DNA of 64,000 nt from Lysobacter sp. CFH 32150 (GCF_022758295.1 NZ_JALDWJ010000010.1:124001-188000); one strand, 5' to 3'; positions 26,300 through 36,871 are shown, counted from the first letter of the stretch. The notes: generated from the sequence alone by a model not told the origin. Numbers and translations are program-made.

Positions 26300-26493
26300 C
26301 GCTTCGCTCCCTCCCTTTCGCCAAAGGCGAAGGGGAGGGCTGGGGAGGCGTGCTCTTGATCTTGCGTCTCCGGCTGTTCTGGATTCAGCGAAACCACTCC
26401 AACTGACTCACATGCGAAAACACCAGCAACAACCAAGGCAAAAGCACCCCTCCCCAACCCTCCCCTGCACGCTTCGCGCGCAAGGGAGGAAGT
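26300..26493. repeat. Intergenic inverted-repeat element between sbp and cysT
   Basis: The arms 26333-26355 and 26443-26465 are complementary at 21 of 23 bases and are G/C-strand-skewed (GGGGAGGG... and ...CCCTCCCC). Each has its own small hairpin on the outer side (TTTCGCC/GGCGAAG on the left, GCTTCGCGCGC on the right). It looks like a dispersed element inserted within the operon. It could lower expression of cysTWA relative to sbp. Confidence 0.65.
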
Positions 26494-26501
26494 GAAAGCA
26501 A

Positions 26502-27371
26502 ATGACCACCCGCACCCTGCCACTACCGAGCTTACCCATCCCCCGCTGGCGCCGACCGCTGCCCGGCTTCGGCCTCAGCCTGGGCCTCGGCCTGACCTGG
26601 CTCAGCCTGGTCGTGCTGCTGCCGTTGCTGGCGTTGACGATCAAGGCCGCCGGCCTCGGCTTCGACGGCTGGTTGCGTGCGATCCAGGACGAGCGCGTGC
26701 AGGCGGCGTTGAAACTCAGCTTCACCGCATCGCTCGCCGCCGCGGTGATCGCCTTGTTCGCCGGTGCGCTGATCGCCTGGGTGGTGACGCGCTATCGCTT
26801 CCCCGGCCGGCGCCTGCTCGATGCGCTCGTCGACCTACCGTTCGCGTTGCCAACCGCCGTTGCCGGCATCGCGCTGACCGCGATCTATTCGGCCAATGGT
26901 TGGGTCGGACGCCTCACCGAGCCGCTGGGCCTGAAGATCGCCTATACCCAGATCGGCATCATCATCGCGCTGGTGTTCATCGGCCTGCCGTTCGCGGTGC
27001 GCACGGTGCAACCGGTGCTGGAGGCACTGGGCCGCGAACAGGAAGAAGCGGCCGCGTCGCTCGGCGCCTCGCGCCTCACCACGCTGCGCCGCGTGATCCT
27101 GCCCGAACTGTTGCCAGCGTTGCTGACCGGCTTCTCGCTCGCGTTCGCGCGCGCACTGGGCGAATACGGTTCGGTGATCTTCATCGCCGGCAACAAACCG
27201 TACGCGACCGAGATCGCGCCGCTGCTGATCACCATCCGCCTCGAGGAATACGACTACAACGGCGCGATCGCGATCGCCGCGCTGCTGCTGTTCGCCTCGT
27301 TCGTCTGCCTGCTGGCGATCAATGCAATCCCGTTGCTGTTCGCGCATGAGCGCCGGGAGCGTGGCCGATGA
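26502..27371 (+). CDS. cysT: Sulfate ABC transporter permease CysT (CysU)
   Basis: This 289-residue inner-membrane permease has six predicted membrane segments. The binding-protein-dependent transport signature appears as EEAAASLGASRLTTLRRVILPELLPALL, written here only as its family EAA loop. The cytoplasmic EAA loop contacts CysA. A GGAGG lies about 12 bases before the ATG. The 3' end overlaps cysW by four bases, as in most cysTWA operons. Confidence 0.93.
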   Translation: MTTRTLPLPSLPIPRWRRPLPGFGLSLGLGLTWLSLVVLLPLLALTIKAAGLGFDGWLRAIQDERVQAALKLSFTASLAAAVIALFAGALIAWVVTRYRFPGRRLLDALVDLPFALPTAVAGIALTAIYSANGWVGRLTEPLGLKIAYTQIGIIIALVFIGLPFAVRTVQPVLEALGREQEEAAASLGASRLTTLRRVILPELLPALLTGFSLAFARALGEYGSVIFIAGNKPYATEIAPLLITIRLEEYDYNGAIAIAALLLFASFVCLLAINAIPLLFAHERRERGR

Positions 27372-28234
27372 ACCGGCGCGATGATCTGCAGCGTGACCTG
27401 CTGCGAGAGCCGGCCTGGCTGCGCTGGACGCTGATCGCGCTGGCGGTGATCGTCACGGCGTTGCTGGTGCTGATGCCGCTGCTGATGGTGCTGGGTGCGG
27501 CCTTCGGCGACGGTTTCCAAACCTGGTTAGCTGCGCTGAACGAACCTTACGCCGTCGACGCGCTGAAGCTCACGCTGTTCACCGCGGCCATCGTGATCCC
27601 GGTCAACGCGATCTTCGGCACGATGACCGCATGGGCGGTGACCCGCTTCGAATTCCGGTTCAAGCGTGTGCTGCTGGCGCTGATCGACCTGCCATTCGCG
27701 GTGTCGCCCGTGGTTGCCGGCCTGTGCCTGGTCCTGCTGTTCAGCACCACTCACGGCTGGTTCGCGCAGCTGCTCGAGCATTACGACATCAAGATCCTGT
27801 TCGCGCGGCCCGGAATCGTGCTGGCGACGTTGTTCATCACGTTCCCATTCGTGGTGCGCGAGTTGATCCCGCTGATGCAGCAACAAGGTGCGGACGAAGA
27901 GCTGGCGGCCCGTTCGCTCGGTGCCAGTGCGTGGACGATGTTCCGCCGGGTGACGTTGCCGAACATCAAGTGGGGCCTGCTCTACGGCGTGCTGCTGTGC
28001 GGCGCGCGTGCGATGGGAGAGTTTGGTGCGGTGTCGGTGGTATCCGGACACATCCGCGGCCTGACCAACACGCTGCCGCTGCATATCGAGATCCTCTACA
28101 ACGAGTTCGACAGCACCGCGGCGTTCGCTGCGGCGTCATTGCTGAGCGGACTCGCGCTGATCACCCTGATCCTCAAGTTCTGGCTGGAAGCACGTCACGG
28201 CGACGCGCTTGCGCAATCACATAGGCGTCACTGA
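27368..28234 (+). CDS. cysW: Sulfate ABC transporter permease CysW
   Basis: This is a 288-residue permease that pairs with CysT. It starts with ATGA overlap and shows six membrane segments. The CysW-typical [17 protein letters not shown] is in the middle, and the EAA loop is [20 protein letters not shown]. Near the C-terminus, [19 protein letters not shown] matches the family. Together with CysT it forms the sulfate channel powered by CysA. Confidence 0.93.
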   Translation: MNRRDDLQRDLLREPAWLRWTLIALAVIVTALLVLMPLLMVLGAAFGDGFQTWLAALNEPYAVDALKLTLFTAAIVIPVNAIFGTMTAWAVTRFEFRFKRVLLALIDLPFAVSPVVAGLCLVLLFSTTHGWFAQLLEHYDIKILFARPGIVLATLFITFPFVVRELIPLMQQQGADEELAARSLGASAWTMFRRVTLPNIKWGLLYGVLLCGARAMGEFGAVSVVSGHIRGLTNTLPLHIEILYNEFDSTAAFAAASLLSGLALITLILKFWLEARHGDALAQSHRRH

Positions 28235-28349
28235 CATGAGCAACGTCGCAAGACTCGACCGCCACCCGGACTTCCATCCTGCCGACGCGCATGCATCCGC
28301 AAGACCGCGGATAGTCCATGATGCGGACGCGAGCAAACCGAGGCATGGC

Positions 28350-29399
28350 ATGGACCTGCACATCCAGGGCATCAGCAAGCAGTACGCCGACGTCGCCGCG
28401 CTCGACGCGATCGACCTCGACGTCGCCGCGGGCGAGCTGGTTGCGTTGCTGGGGCCCTCGGGCTCCGGCAAGACCACGCTGCTGCGCGTGATCGCCGGTC
28501 TGTTGCACCCGGATTCCGGCCGCCTGCTGTTCGGCGACGACGACGCCACGCGCCTGAGCCTGCGCGAACGCAACGTCGGTTTCGTGTTCCAGCACTATGC
28601 GCTGTTCAAGCACATGACCGTGGCTGAAAACATCGCCTTCGGCCTGCGCAGCCGCCCGCGCAGCAAGCGCCCCAACAAGGCCACGATCGCGCGTCGCGTC
28701 GACGAGTTGCTGACGCTGATCCAGTTACCGGAACTCGGCGGGCGTTATCCGGAACAATTGTCCGGCGGCCAGAAGCAGCGCGTCGCGCTCGCACGTGCGC
28801 TCGCGATCGATCCACACGTGCTGCTGCTCGACGAACCCTTCGGCGCCCTCGATGCCAAGGTGCGCGTCGAACTGCGCCGATGGCTGCGCCGCCTGCACGA
28901 ACAGACCGGGCAGACCACGCTGTTCGTCACCCACGACCAGGAAGAAGCCCTGGAACTGGCCGATCGCGTCGTCGTGCTCCGCGACGGTCGCATCGAACAG
29001 GTCGGCACCCCCGATGAAATCTATCGTGCGCCGGCGTCGGCCTACGTGTTCGATTTCATCGGTCGCGCGAATGCGATCGAAGGCCGCATCGACGGCGACC
29101 ACTTCATCGCCCACGACCAACCGCTACGCCTGGGCAACGGCAACGCCGACGTGACCACCGGCGACGCACGCCTGTACGTGCGCCCGCACGACCTGGCGCT
29201 GGTCGCGCCCGACGAAGGCTGGCCGGCACGGGTCATCGCCGCGCATCGCCTGGCCGATCGCCTGACGCTCGAGTTGCAGGTCGACGGGCAAGCCAAACCG
29301 CTCGAACTCGATCTGTCCGCCGCTCCCGACGCCGAACTGCCCGCGCCAGGCAGCACGGTTGGCCTGAAGCCACTGCGATACCGCATCTACGCCGCGTAA
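28350..29399 (+). CDS. cysA: Sulfate ABC transporter ATP-binding protein CysA
   Basis: This is a 349-residue ATPase of the sulfate importer. It has Walker [10 protein letters not shown], the signature [15 protein letters not shown], Walker [14 protein letters not shown], the H-loop FVTHDQEEA and a C-terminal TOBE-like region ([10 protein letters not shown]). The ATG at 28350 begins [15 protein letters not shown], the usual CysA start, and has CGAGG upstream. An ATG at 28236, two bases after the cysW stop, would add 38 polar residues and would keep the tight spacing seen elsewhere in the operon. The choice is uncertain. It is the last gene of the operon. Confidence 0.92.
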   Translation: MDLHIQGISKQYADVAALDAIDLDVAAGELVALLGPSGSGKTTLLRVIAGLLHPDSGRLLFGDDDATRLSLRERNVGFVFQHYALFKHMTVAENIAFGLRSRPRSKRPNKATIARRVDELLTLIQLPELGGRYPEQLSGGQKQRVALARALAIDPHVLLLDEPFGALDAKVRVELRRWLRRLHEQTGQTTLFVTHDQEEALELADRVVVLRDGRIEQVGTPDEIYRAPASAYVFDFIGRANAIEGRIDGDHFIAHDQPLRLGNGNADVTTGDARLYVRPHDLALVAPDEGWPARVIAAHRLADRLTLELQVDGQAKPLELDLSAAPDAELPAPGSTVGLKPLRYRIYAA

Positions 29400-29449
29400 G
29401 TTCTTGCTCGAGCCTTTGCTCCGAAAGAAACACGAACGGCCGAGACCCA

Positions 29450-29634
29450 CACAACCCGAAGGGCGGCGCACAGGATGTGCGCCGTTTTTCGACCGAGGCA
29501 GGATGCCGAGTCGAAAAATCTCCGCAGCCTCCCACGCCGCGGGGTGTGCTCTTGCCAAGGAGGCCATTTCTTTTGGTTACTTTTCTTTGGGCCAGCAAAG
29601 AAAAGTGACCCGCTGCGAAGCAGTGGAATGCTCT
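29450..29634. repeat. Structured dispersed repeat, copy R2
   Basis: This is a 185-bp full-length copy of the three-hairpin repeat. In this copy the last hairpin extends to 15 pairs with one mismatch (GGTTACTTTTCTTTG against CAAAGAAAAGTGACC), followed by CGCTGCGAAGCAGTGG. The first hairpin with its T-run forms an intrinsic terminator about 65-90 bases after the cysA stop, so the repeat may end the sulfate operon. Confidence 0.85.
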
Positions 29635-29653
29635 GCTTCTAAGAGCAAAGTCA

Positions 29654-30699
<1,046 letters not shown>

Positions 30700-30706
30700 C
30701 GGTGCT

Positions 30707-30728
30707 GTCCGGCTGAACCTCGCCGGAC
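30707..30728. terminator. Weak hairpin between convergent hemB and the PD40 gene
   Basis: Seven-base arms (GTCCGGC and GCCGGAC) with an eight-base loop lie between stops at 30699 and 30733. There is no T-run. Confidence 0.35.
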
Positions 30729-30732
30729 GCGA

Positions 30733-31641
30733 CTATCCGATGCAACCTGGTTTGCCCGTCACGGCGGGCGCCTTGATCCGGTAGATGTCCATTTTCCCGG
30801 CTCGCGGCGCCTTGGCCGTGCCGTTGACCAGGAGTTCGCCAGGCTTGCTCCAGTCGAGCGTCGGTCCGTAGGTGAACCCGTCCTCGGTGTTGAACGACAG
30901 CGCCAGCGGCGTCGCCTCGCCGTAGCGCGCGCCATCGCACTGAGCGACGTACAAGCGGACCGGCGCCTCCTTCACGTTTTTCGAACGCGTGAACACGATC
31001 GCCTCGCCATCGCCGAGCCAGGCCGCGTCGAATTCGTCACCGGCGGTATTCACGCCGGGAAGCGGCTTGGCGTCGACGAAGGCCTTGCCGTTCCAGGTGG
31101 CGACCAGCAAATCCTGGCCGCCGGCGCCACCGAAACCATTACTCGCGAACAGCAGATGGCGGCCGTCGCGGCTCGGTGTCGGCGCCCATTCGGCACCCCC
31201 GCTGTTGACACCGGGGCCGAGGTTCTCTGCGCGGCCGAAACCGCCATCGGCCAGCACCGCTGCGCGGTACAGATCGTCGCCACCCTGGCCGCCGGGGCGA
31301 TCGGAAAAGAAATACAGCCAGCGGCCGTCGGCACTGAACATGGGGTCGTAATCCTTGGACGGACTGTTGATCGACACAGGCCTGGCGTCCTGCCAGCGTC
31401 CATCGACCCGATCCGCCTGCCACAGGTCGCGACCGCCCGGGCCACCCTCGCGATCGGTGCTGCCCCAGACGATGCGCTGTCCATCCGGGCTCACCGCGCC
31501 GCGCACTTCGCTGTGCGGCGTCGACACCACGTGCATGCCTTCAATGCCAAATTCCGACAACGCGACCACGGGGCCGGCGACGGCCAGGAGTAGACTGGCC
31601 GCGAGCAAGTTCGATACTCGTTTTGACCGAGAAAGTTTCAT
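30733..31641 (-). CDS. Secreted PD40 (WD40-like) beta-propeller protein
   Basis: This is a 302-residue exported protein. The signal peptide ([16 protein letters not shown]) is followed by repeated PD40 units with a SPDGxxIxW or SxDGRxLxF core: [37 protein letters not shown]. These form a TolB-like propeller. Such domains mediate protein or peptidoglycan contacts, and no enzymatic motif is seen. The start at 31641 is chosen because it gives a basic n-region (MKLSRSKR) directly before the hydrophobic core. It is divergent from aroE. Confidence 0.8.
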   Translation of the reverse strand: MKLSRSKRVSNLLAASLLLAVAGPVVALSEFGIEGMHVVSTPHSEVRGAVSPDGQRIVWGSTDREGGPGGRDLWQADRVDGRWQDARPVSINSPSKDYDPMFSADGRWLYFFSDRPGGQGGDDLYRAAVLADGGFGRAENLGPGVNSGGAEWAPTPSRDGRHLLFASNGFGGAGGQDLLVATWNGKAFVDAKPLPGVNTAGDEFDAAWLGDGEAIVFTRSKNVKEAPVRLYVAQCDGARYGEATPLALSFNTEDGFTYGPTLDWSKPGELLVNGTAKAPRAGKMDIYRIKAPAVTGKPGCIG

Positions 31642-31690
31642 CACACTATCCACGGCGTCAGGACGACGCGAGTGTAGAGGGAGAACGGCG

Positions 31691-32533
31691 ATGAGCAAGC
31701 ATTACGCGGTGTTCGGACATCCTGTCGCGCATTCGCTGTCGCCATTGATCCATCTCGCCTTCGGTCGACAGACCGGTATCGCGGTCGATTACCACGCCAT
31801 CGATGTGGCGTCCGGGCAGTTCGCCCAGACGCTGCTCGATTTCGCCGAGCGCGGCGGCGCCGGCGCCAATGTCACCTTGCCGTTGAAGCAGGCGGCGTTC
31901 GCGTTGTGCGACGACGTCACCGAACGTGCGCGCCGTGCCGGTGCGGTCAACACGCTGGTGCGCAACGGCGAGACCTGGCATGGCGACAACACCGACGGCG
32001 TCGGCCTGGTGCGCGACCTCACCGAACGCCACGGCCTCGACCTGCGCGCGCGCCGCACCCTGCTGATCGGTGCCGGCGGCGCCGCACGCGGCGTGGCGCC
32101 TGCCTTGCTCGACGCCGGCATCGGCGATCTCTACATCGTCAACCGCACACCGGAACGCGCCGATGCGCTGGCCGATGCACTCGATGCCCCCGGTCGCGTG
32201 CATTCACGCTACCTCACCGACCTCGCCACGCTCGGCGAGTTCGACCTGATCGTGAATGCGACTTCTGCCGCACGTGACGGTGCCTTGCCGATATTGCCGC
32301 GCTCGCTGGTCGGACGCCGCTGCGCTGCGGTCGACCTCAGCTATGGCGAGGCGGCGATCCCGTTCCTGGCCTGGGCGCGCGCGGCCGGCTGCCACGATAC
32401 GGTCGACGGCCTCGGCATGCTGGTCGAACAGGCCGCGGAAAGTTTCGCCCGCTGGCACGGGACGCGCCCGGAAACCGACGGAATCTACACGCAGCTGCGC
32501 CAGCGCGACGCGGTGCTGGTCACCGCAGATTGA
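31691..32533 (+). CDS. aroE: Shikimate dehydrogenase
   Basis: This 280-residue NADP-dependent enzyme reduces 3-dehydroshikimate in the chorismate pathway. The shikimate-binding SLSPLIH, catalytic Lys66 in NVTLPLKQ and Asp102 in GDNTDGVG are present. The nucleotide-binding [11 protein letters not shown] follows. The C-terminus [16 protein letters not shown] is the family end signature. It supplies the route to chorismate, which the chorismatase at 19364 consumes. GGGAGAACGGCG precedes the ATG. Confidence 0.96.
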   Translation: MSKHYAVFGHPVAHSLSPLIHLAFGRQTGIAVDYHAIDVASGQFAQTLLDFAERGGAGANVTLPLKQAAFALCDDVTERARRAGAVNTLVRNGETWHGDNTDGVGLVRDLTERHGLDLRARRTLLIGAGGAARGVAPALLDAGIGDLYIVNRTPERADALADALDAPGRVHSRYLTDLATLGEFDLIVNATSAARDGALPILPRSLVGRRCAAVDLSYGEAAIPFLAWARAAGCHDTVDGLGMLVEQAAESFARWHGTRPETDGIYTQLRQRDAVLVTAD

Positions 32534-32538
32534 GAACT

Positions 32539-32597
32539 GTAGGGTGGGCTTTAGCCCACCGCATGCCGCCAGAGCGGTGGGCTAAAGCCCACCCTAC
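32539..32597. repeat. REP-like palindrome, 24-bp perfect arms
   Basis: The arms at 32539-32562 and 32574-32597 are perfectly complementary, with an 11-base spacer. The arm begins GTAGGGTGGGCTTTAGCCCA, itself nearly palindromic. It lies five bases after the aroE stop and could act as a transcript end or mRNA-stabilising structure. Confidence 0.9.
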
Positions 32598-32613
32598 GCA
32601 CCGAGTTCCGTCG

Positions 32614-32868
32614 ATGCAGTGCCGTGAACACTGCGGTGCCTGTTGCACCGCGCCTTCGATCACATCAAAGATTCCCGGCATGCCTTATGGCAAACCCGCG
32701 GGCATGCCCTGCGTGCAACTCGATGCCGATCTGCGCTGCATGTTGTTCGGCAAGCCGGAGCGCCCCGCGTTTTGTGCTTCGTTGCGGCCGCAGGCATCGA
32801 TGTGCGGGGCGACGCGCGAAGACGCATTTGCAATCCTCGACGCGCTGGAATCTGCGACGCGCCCCTGA
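32614..32868 (+). CDS. YkgJ-family cysteine-cluster protein
   Basis: This is an 84-residue protein with the CREHCGACC N-terminal motif (Cys3, Cys7, Cys10, Cys11) and further cysteines at 33, 42, 54 and 64. This is the UPF0153/YkgJ pattern, thought to bind zinc or an Fe-S cluster. PGMPYGKPAGMPC is also typical of the short form. Its function is not established. It is preceded by a REP palindrome and convergent with the GDYXXLXY gene. Confidence 0.85.
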   Translation: MQCREHCGACCTAPSITSKIPGMPYGKPAGMPCVQLDADLRCMLFGKPERPAFCASLRPQASMCGATREDAFAILDALESATRP

Positions 32869-32872
32869 TCCG

Positions 32873-33409
32873 TCAGAGCGGTTTGCGTGCCGCGTCGCGC
32901 AACCCGGTCAACAACGCCGCACCATCATCTGCCACGCGCAGCTCGCCATAACGCGCCGGCGCGTAGCGCTCGGCCTGGCCTTCGGCGAAGAAGAATGCAT
33001 TGCTGGCGATGCGCACGTCGGAGCCGCGCTGGCGGTAACGCACGGCGACTTCGGTGTTGGCGCGCGGGGTGGGGGCGTTTTGTTCACGGATGAATCGGCC
33101 CACGCCATCGGCATCGCGAGCGAAGATCGCGTAGCCATCATTCGCACCTCCGGGGGTCGCACGCCAATCGGAATCGACGCGTGGCATGCGGCCATCGGCA
33201 CGCAGGGCGTCGGTGATGTTGTCGCCGGCGGCGAAACGCAACGCCATGTAATCGCCCTGCATCAGCGAGCGCGGATCGACCGGGGCGAGTTCCAGCAAGA
33301 CCACCGTGCCATCGCGCAGCAGCTGTTCGCGCTGGGCTATGCCGCGATTGACGACAAGCAGCACCAGCGCCAGCCCGGCCCACAACAACACAGTGCGCCA
33401 ACGGTTCAT
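32873..33409 (-). CDS. GDYXXLXY-motif membrane-anchored protein
   Basis: This is a 178-residue protein with one N-terminal membrane helix (VLLWAGLALVLLVVN). The family motif reads MQGDYMALRFAAG (GDYxxLxF), and the rest is a periplasmic beta-rich region. It is the last gene of a three-gene unit with DUF4401 and DUF2157 proteins, and it overlaps the DUF4401 gene by four bases. The three families occur together in many bacteria, but their function is unknown. Confidence 0.85.
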   Translation of the reverse strand: MNRWRTVLLWAGLALVLLVVNRGIAQREQLLRDGTVVLLELAPVDPRSLMQGDYMALRFAAGDNITDALRADGRMPRVDSDWRATPGGANDGYAIFARDADGVGRFIREQNAPTPRANTEVAVRYRQRGSDVRIASNAFFFAEGQAERYAPARYGELRVADDGAALLTGLRDAARKPL

Positions 33410-34443
33410 GCCGACCTCCCGACCACGCGCAGGTATACGAAGCGCGCCAGCAACAACGCGGCGCCACTGAGCGCCAGCCACTGGGCTTTCTGTAGCAGCG
33501 GCACGTCGAGTTGGTAGTAGTAACGCAGCAGATACACGCCGACGCCACCGAGGCCGACGACCAGCAGCGCGACCCGGCTCGTCGCGAAACCAGCGAACGC
33601 CAGCGCCAGGCCCACGGCGATCCCTGGCGCCCGCAACCACAGCAGGGCCAGTGCGAATGCGCCCAGCAGTAGCAGTACATCGTGCCGACGACTTGCGCTT
33701 GCGTCTCCAGGCGGCAACAGGGCGGCGACGGTGGCCGGCAGCAATGCGGCCGTGGCGAGTTGCGCGCCTACGCGCCATGCAGGATCGAGGGCGTCACGCA
33801 TGAATTCGCCGGCATTGCCGAACCAGGCCAGCAGCAACGCCGCCAGGCTCAACGCCCACGCCATCGGCGACAGGCGTGCGCTGGAGCTGTCGCGTCGTTC
33901 ATTCCACCACCACAGTACGAGCGCCGCCCATGCCAGCACTGGCAACGACAGCGCTAGCCCGCGGTCGTCGATTTCCGTGCAAAAACCGACGAGCGACGCC
34001 GCGAACACCGCGCCGCAGAGGAAGCGATGCATCGGCGTGGCACCGAGCGCATACAACAGCAGCGCGACCGCGCCCAGGCCAAACCAGGCGAGACTGTCGC
34101 CGACCAGGTCGTGCAGCGCCATGCCGATCAGGATCTGTCCGGCCAAGCTCAACGCGATCGCGCCCTGGCCGAGGAATTCGCCACCGCGCGCGACGCGCAG
34201 CAATGCCAGCGCGCCGGCGCAACACAACGCGCCGATCACCAGTGCGGTACCACCATGGCGCCACAGGTCGTCGAACAACGCGGCAAAGAACCCGAACAAC
34301 AGCAGTGCCGCGATCCAGGCCGACACGCCGACCAGGGCGGCGAGATACCACGGCGTGCCCGACGACGACGCCGGCATTTCGCCGGTCACGAGACCGGCGT
34401 CGCGCAATTGCGACCACAACGCATTCGAGGTTTGCGGATTCAT
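33406..34443 (-). CDS. DUF4401-family polytopic membrane protein
   Basis: This is a 345-residue protein with about ten hydrophobic segments and a short cytoplasmic N-terminus (MNPQTSNALWSQLRDAGLV). The order of segments, the WYLAALVGVSAWIAALLLFGF start and the genetic context identify DUF4401. It overlaps both neighbours by four bases. No catalytic motif is visible. Confidence 0.82.
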   Translation of the reverse strand: MNPQTSNALWSQLRDAGLVTGEMPASSSGTPWYLAALVGVSAWIAALLLFGFFAALFDDLWRHGGTALVIGALCCAGALALLRVARGGEFLGQGAIALSLAGQILIGMALHDLVGDSLAWFGLGAVALLLYALGATPMHRFLCGAVFAASLVGFCTEIDDRGLALSLPVLAWAALVLWWWNERRDSSSARLSPMAWALSLAALLLAWFGNAGEFMRDALDPAWRVGAQLATAALLPATVAALLPPGDASASRRHDVLLLLGAFALALLWLRAPGIAVGLALAFAGFATSRVALLVVGLGGVGVYLLRYYYQLDVPLLQKAQWLALSGAALLLARFVYLRVVGRSA

Positions 34444-35435
34444 CCGGCCTCCTGCTGCGCCAGCCGGCGCAAGACGATCGCCGCCACGGCCGCCTGTCCA
34501 ATCACCAGCAGCGCGAGGATCAACCAGGCGCCGATCGCCTCGTCCGAACCATCAAGCAGCGCCCGACCGAACCAGCAGGTGCTGATCGCGATCACGCTCA
34601 ACGCCAGCATGGCGAGGATGGCGAGATCGCGACGCTGGCGCAGGTAGACGTAGCCCAGCGCGAGCACCGCCAGCAGCCATACGCCGGTGGCCGCACCGAC
34701 GTGGAAGCGTTCATCGTCGACGACATCGACGATCCCGTTGATGGTCAAACCAAGCAATGCCGCGGCCGCAAGCAAGCGCGGTCCGGCACGACCGTGGAAT
34801 TCCGACCAACGATTCGCGGCGAGTTCCCAGCCGGCCAACAACGCGAGGTTCAGCACGCCGACCAGCGCCGCCATGTCCCAATCGCCGAACCAGAATTGCG
34901 GCCGCAGGCCCAGCCACAGCGCCACGGCGACGTTCAATACCGCCGCCCACAGCAACCACAGGGCGGCATTGCGCCCGGCGAGCGCCCATGGCAACGCGAG
35001 CGCCGTCCACAGCGCGAACAATTCCCAGGTGTCGGCGCCGGTCTGGTAGGTCTGGCCGATCAATGCAAGCAGGCCGCCGAGCAACACCGTGGCGAGGAAC
35101 AGGGCGGCCTGCGCCGCGACGCGCACGATGCCCAGCCAGGCCGCGGCGATCACCGCGCCGACCAGCACCACCTGCATGCCATACAGGCGCGCGAACTTGC
35201 CCAGATGCTCCCAGTTGGCGGCGATGAAGCAGACCGCGCCGGCAGCGAGCAGGGCCACGCCCAGCCACAGTGCCAATCCATCAAGGAACCGTCGCCACTG
35301 TGCTGCATCGGGGATGGGGCCCAACAATTGCTGCGCACGTGTGAATGTGGAGGCATCCAGCACGCCATCGCGTCGCCAGGCGACAAGCCGATGCTGCTGC
35401 GCGATCCCGTCGGTCCAACGCTTCCATTCGGCCAT
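34440..35435 (-). CDS. DUF2157-family polytopic membrane protein
   Basis: This is a 331-residue protein. The soluble N-terminus WTDGIAQQHRLVAWRRDGVL carries the helix that usually opens DUF2157. It is followed by GVALLAAGAVCFIAANWEHLGKFARLYGMQ, the family core, split by a short loop, and then about ten membrane segments. It is the first gene of the trio and starts with ATG at 35435. The 122-bp gap to the divergent gene at 35558 should hold both promoters. Confidence 0.85.
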   Translation of the reverse strand: MAEWKRWTDGIAQQHRLVAWRRDGVLDASTFTRAQQLLGPIPDAAQWRRFLDGLALWLGVALLAAGAVCFIAANWEHLGKFARLYGMQVVLVGAVIAAAWLGIVRVAAQAALFLATVLLGGLLALIGQTYQTGADTWELFALWTALALPWALAGRNAALWLLWAAVLNVAVALWLGLRPQFWFGDWDMAALVGVLNLALLAGWELAANRWSEFHGRAGPRLLAAAALLGLTINGIVDVVDDERFHVGAATGVWLLAVLALGYVYLRQRRDLAILAMLALSVIAISTCWFGRALLDGSDEAIGAWLILALLVIGQAAVAAIVLRRLAQQEAG

Positions 35436-35557
35436 GGCGCCCCCTTTGTCTCAGCTTAGCGCACACGCCATGCGCCATCTCCCCGTGGGCGATGGCATCG
35501 CGCCGCGAAGATTTGGCACTATTCCCCCGCCATCAGGCGCTCACAGGGGAGGCAACG

Positions 35558-36193
35558 ATGTTGATTTGGGGATCGGGTGGAAACACCCTGCAATTGGGGG
35601 ATGCCGGAGTCGCGCATTGCCCGGCGTGCGAGAAGGACCGCATGTTCAAGAACGTGCTGGTCTATCGCTATGCGCACATTTGGTACCTGTTCAACTGGGT
35701 CACCAAGAAGGCGTACTTCAAGGCCTGCGAAATTTGCGGGCGTGGGCCGGAACAGGATGCCAAGGCCATCGAAGCAAAGCTCGGCAAGTCGCCGATTCCC
35801 GCTTTCCGCCGCTATGGCGGCTTCGTCCTGCTCGGCTTGATCGCACTGGCCATTGTCGGCGGTGTAGTGGCGTCAAAGCAGTCAACCGCAGAAGAAAATG
35901 CGCTGCTCGATCATCCGCAGGTCGGCGACCTGTATACCGTCTACGTAGATGAAATCGTGCCGGACGCCTTCGACCAGCGCACCTATGGCGTGATGCGCGT
36001 CGCCCAGATCAACGGCGATACGGTTTCGTTGCAGGTGCCGAACATTGGTTACGACAAACTCAAAGGTGTATTCGCCGATCTTCGCGGCGATGCCAAGAAC
36101 GAAAGTTATTACGCACCGGGCACAGTGCAACTGTCGCTGGACAAGCTGAAACAACTGCATGACGCCAACAGCCTGATTGACGTCACGCGCTGA
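35558..36193 (+). CDS. Zinc-ribbon protein with one membrane helix, unknown function
   Basis: This is a 211-residue protein. Two CxxC pairs (Cys21/Cys24 and Cys57/Cys60) form a probable zinc ribbon of the zinc-ribbon_15 type, whose family start is IWGSGG. A membrane helix follows at about residues 86-106 (GFVLLGLIALAIVGGVVAS). The C-terminal 100 residues are beta-rich and contain VGDLYTVYVDEIVPDAF. GGGGAGG lies about nine bases before the ATG. No function is assigned. Confidence 0.78.
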   Translation: MLIWGSGGNTLQLGDAGVAHCPACEKDRMFKNVLVYRYAHIWYLFNWVTKKAYFKACEICGRGPEQDAKAIEAKLGKSPIPAFRRYGGFVLLGLIALAIVGGVVASKQSTAEENALLDHPQVGDLYTVYVDEIVPDAFDQRTYGVMRVAQINGDTVSLQVPNIGYDKLKGVFADLRGDAKNESYYAPGTVQLSLDKLKQLHDANSLIDVTR

Positions 36194-36201
36194 CGACCAG
36201 G

Positions 36202-36233
36202 ACAGGCAGCGGTGCTGCGGCACCGCTGCCTGT
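36202..36233. terminator. Bidirectional hairpin between convergent genes
   Basis: Fourteen-base perfect arms with loop TGCG lie between the stops at 36193 and 36241. There is no T-run, but the position and stability support a shared transcript end. Confidence 0.6.
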
Positions 36234-36240
36234 GCATGCG

Positions 36241-36774
36241 TCAAGGCGCCAAGTACTGGTCCTTCAGGCGCACGTAATGCTGCGCCGAGTAGTACAGCGC
36301 TTCGATTTCGGCATCCGAAAGCACGCGGACCTTCTTGGCCGGATTGCCTAGCCACAACTCACCCTCGCCGACGACCTTGCCCGGCGCGACCAAGGCGCCG
36401 GCGCCGACGAACCCGTGCTTCTTCACCACCGCACCATCGAGCACGATCGCGCCCATCCCGATCAGCACCGCGTCTTCGATCCTGCACGCGTGGATGATGG
36501 CCTTGTGGCCGATGGTGACGTCGTTGCCGATCACCGTCGCGAACCCGCCGAGCTTGGCGTGCGGACCATCGTGACTGACATGCACTACGGTGCCGTCCTG
36601 GATGTTGGTGCGCGCACCGACGCGGATGAAGTTCACATCGCCGCGCACGATGGTGCCAGGCCAGATCGAAACATCGTCTCCCAGGACCACGTCGCCGATC
36701 ACGCTGGCGGCGGGATCGACATAGACGCGTTCACCAAGGGTAGGCAGGGTGCCGAGATAGGGGCGGATATGCAT
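36241..36774 (-). CDS. Gamma carbonic anhydrase-like hexapeptide-repeat protein
   Basis: This is a 177-residue left-handed beta-helix protein of the YrdA/CaiE/PaaY group. The trimer-site histidines are visible in TVVHVSHDG and in TIGHKAIIHAC. Hexapeptide repeats run from GDVVLGDDVSIWPG through GELWLGNPAKKVR. Members include active gamma carbonic anhydrases and proteins of unknown activity. The three metal histidines are in the right pattern, so zinc binding is likely. Confidence 0.9.
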   Translation of the reverse strand: MHIRPYLGTLPTLGERVYVDPAASVIGDVVLGDDVSIWPGTIVRGDVNFIRVGARTNIQDGTVVHVSHDGPHAKLGGFATVIGNDVTIGHKAIIHACRIEDAVLIGMGAIVLDGAVVKKHGFVGAGALVAPGKVVGEGELWLGNPAKKVRVLSDAEIEALYYSAQHYVRLKDQYLAP

Positions 36775-36871
36775 GGCGGGATTTTACAAGCCGTCGCCAG
36801 GAAAAGGGCTCATCTTTTGCTCTGAAGCTATTGCTTCCTGCTTCTAAAGAGCATCGATTGACGATCACCTG

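Noticed and set aside
26298-26501. A gene in the sbp-cysT spacer
   Set aside because: Short frames exist but lie wholly within the inverted-repeat element and lack ribosome sites.
28236-28349. N-terminal extension of CysA from ATG 28236
   Set aside because: It adds 38 polar residues not typical of CysA, and the ATG at 28350 has a better ribosome site. It is kept only as an alternative.
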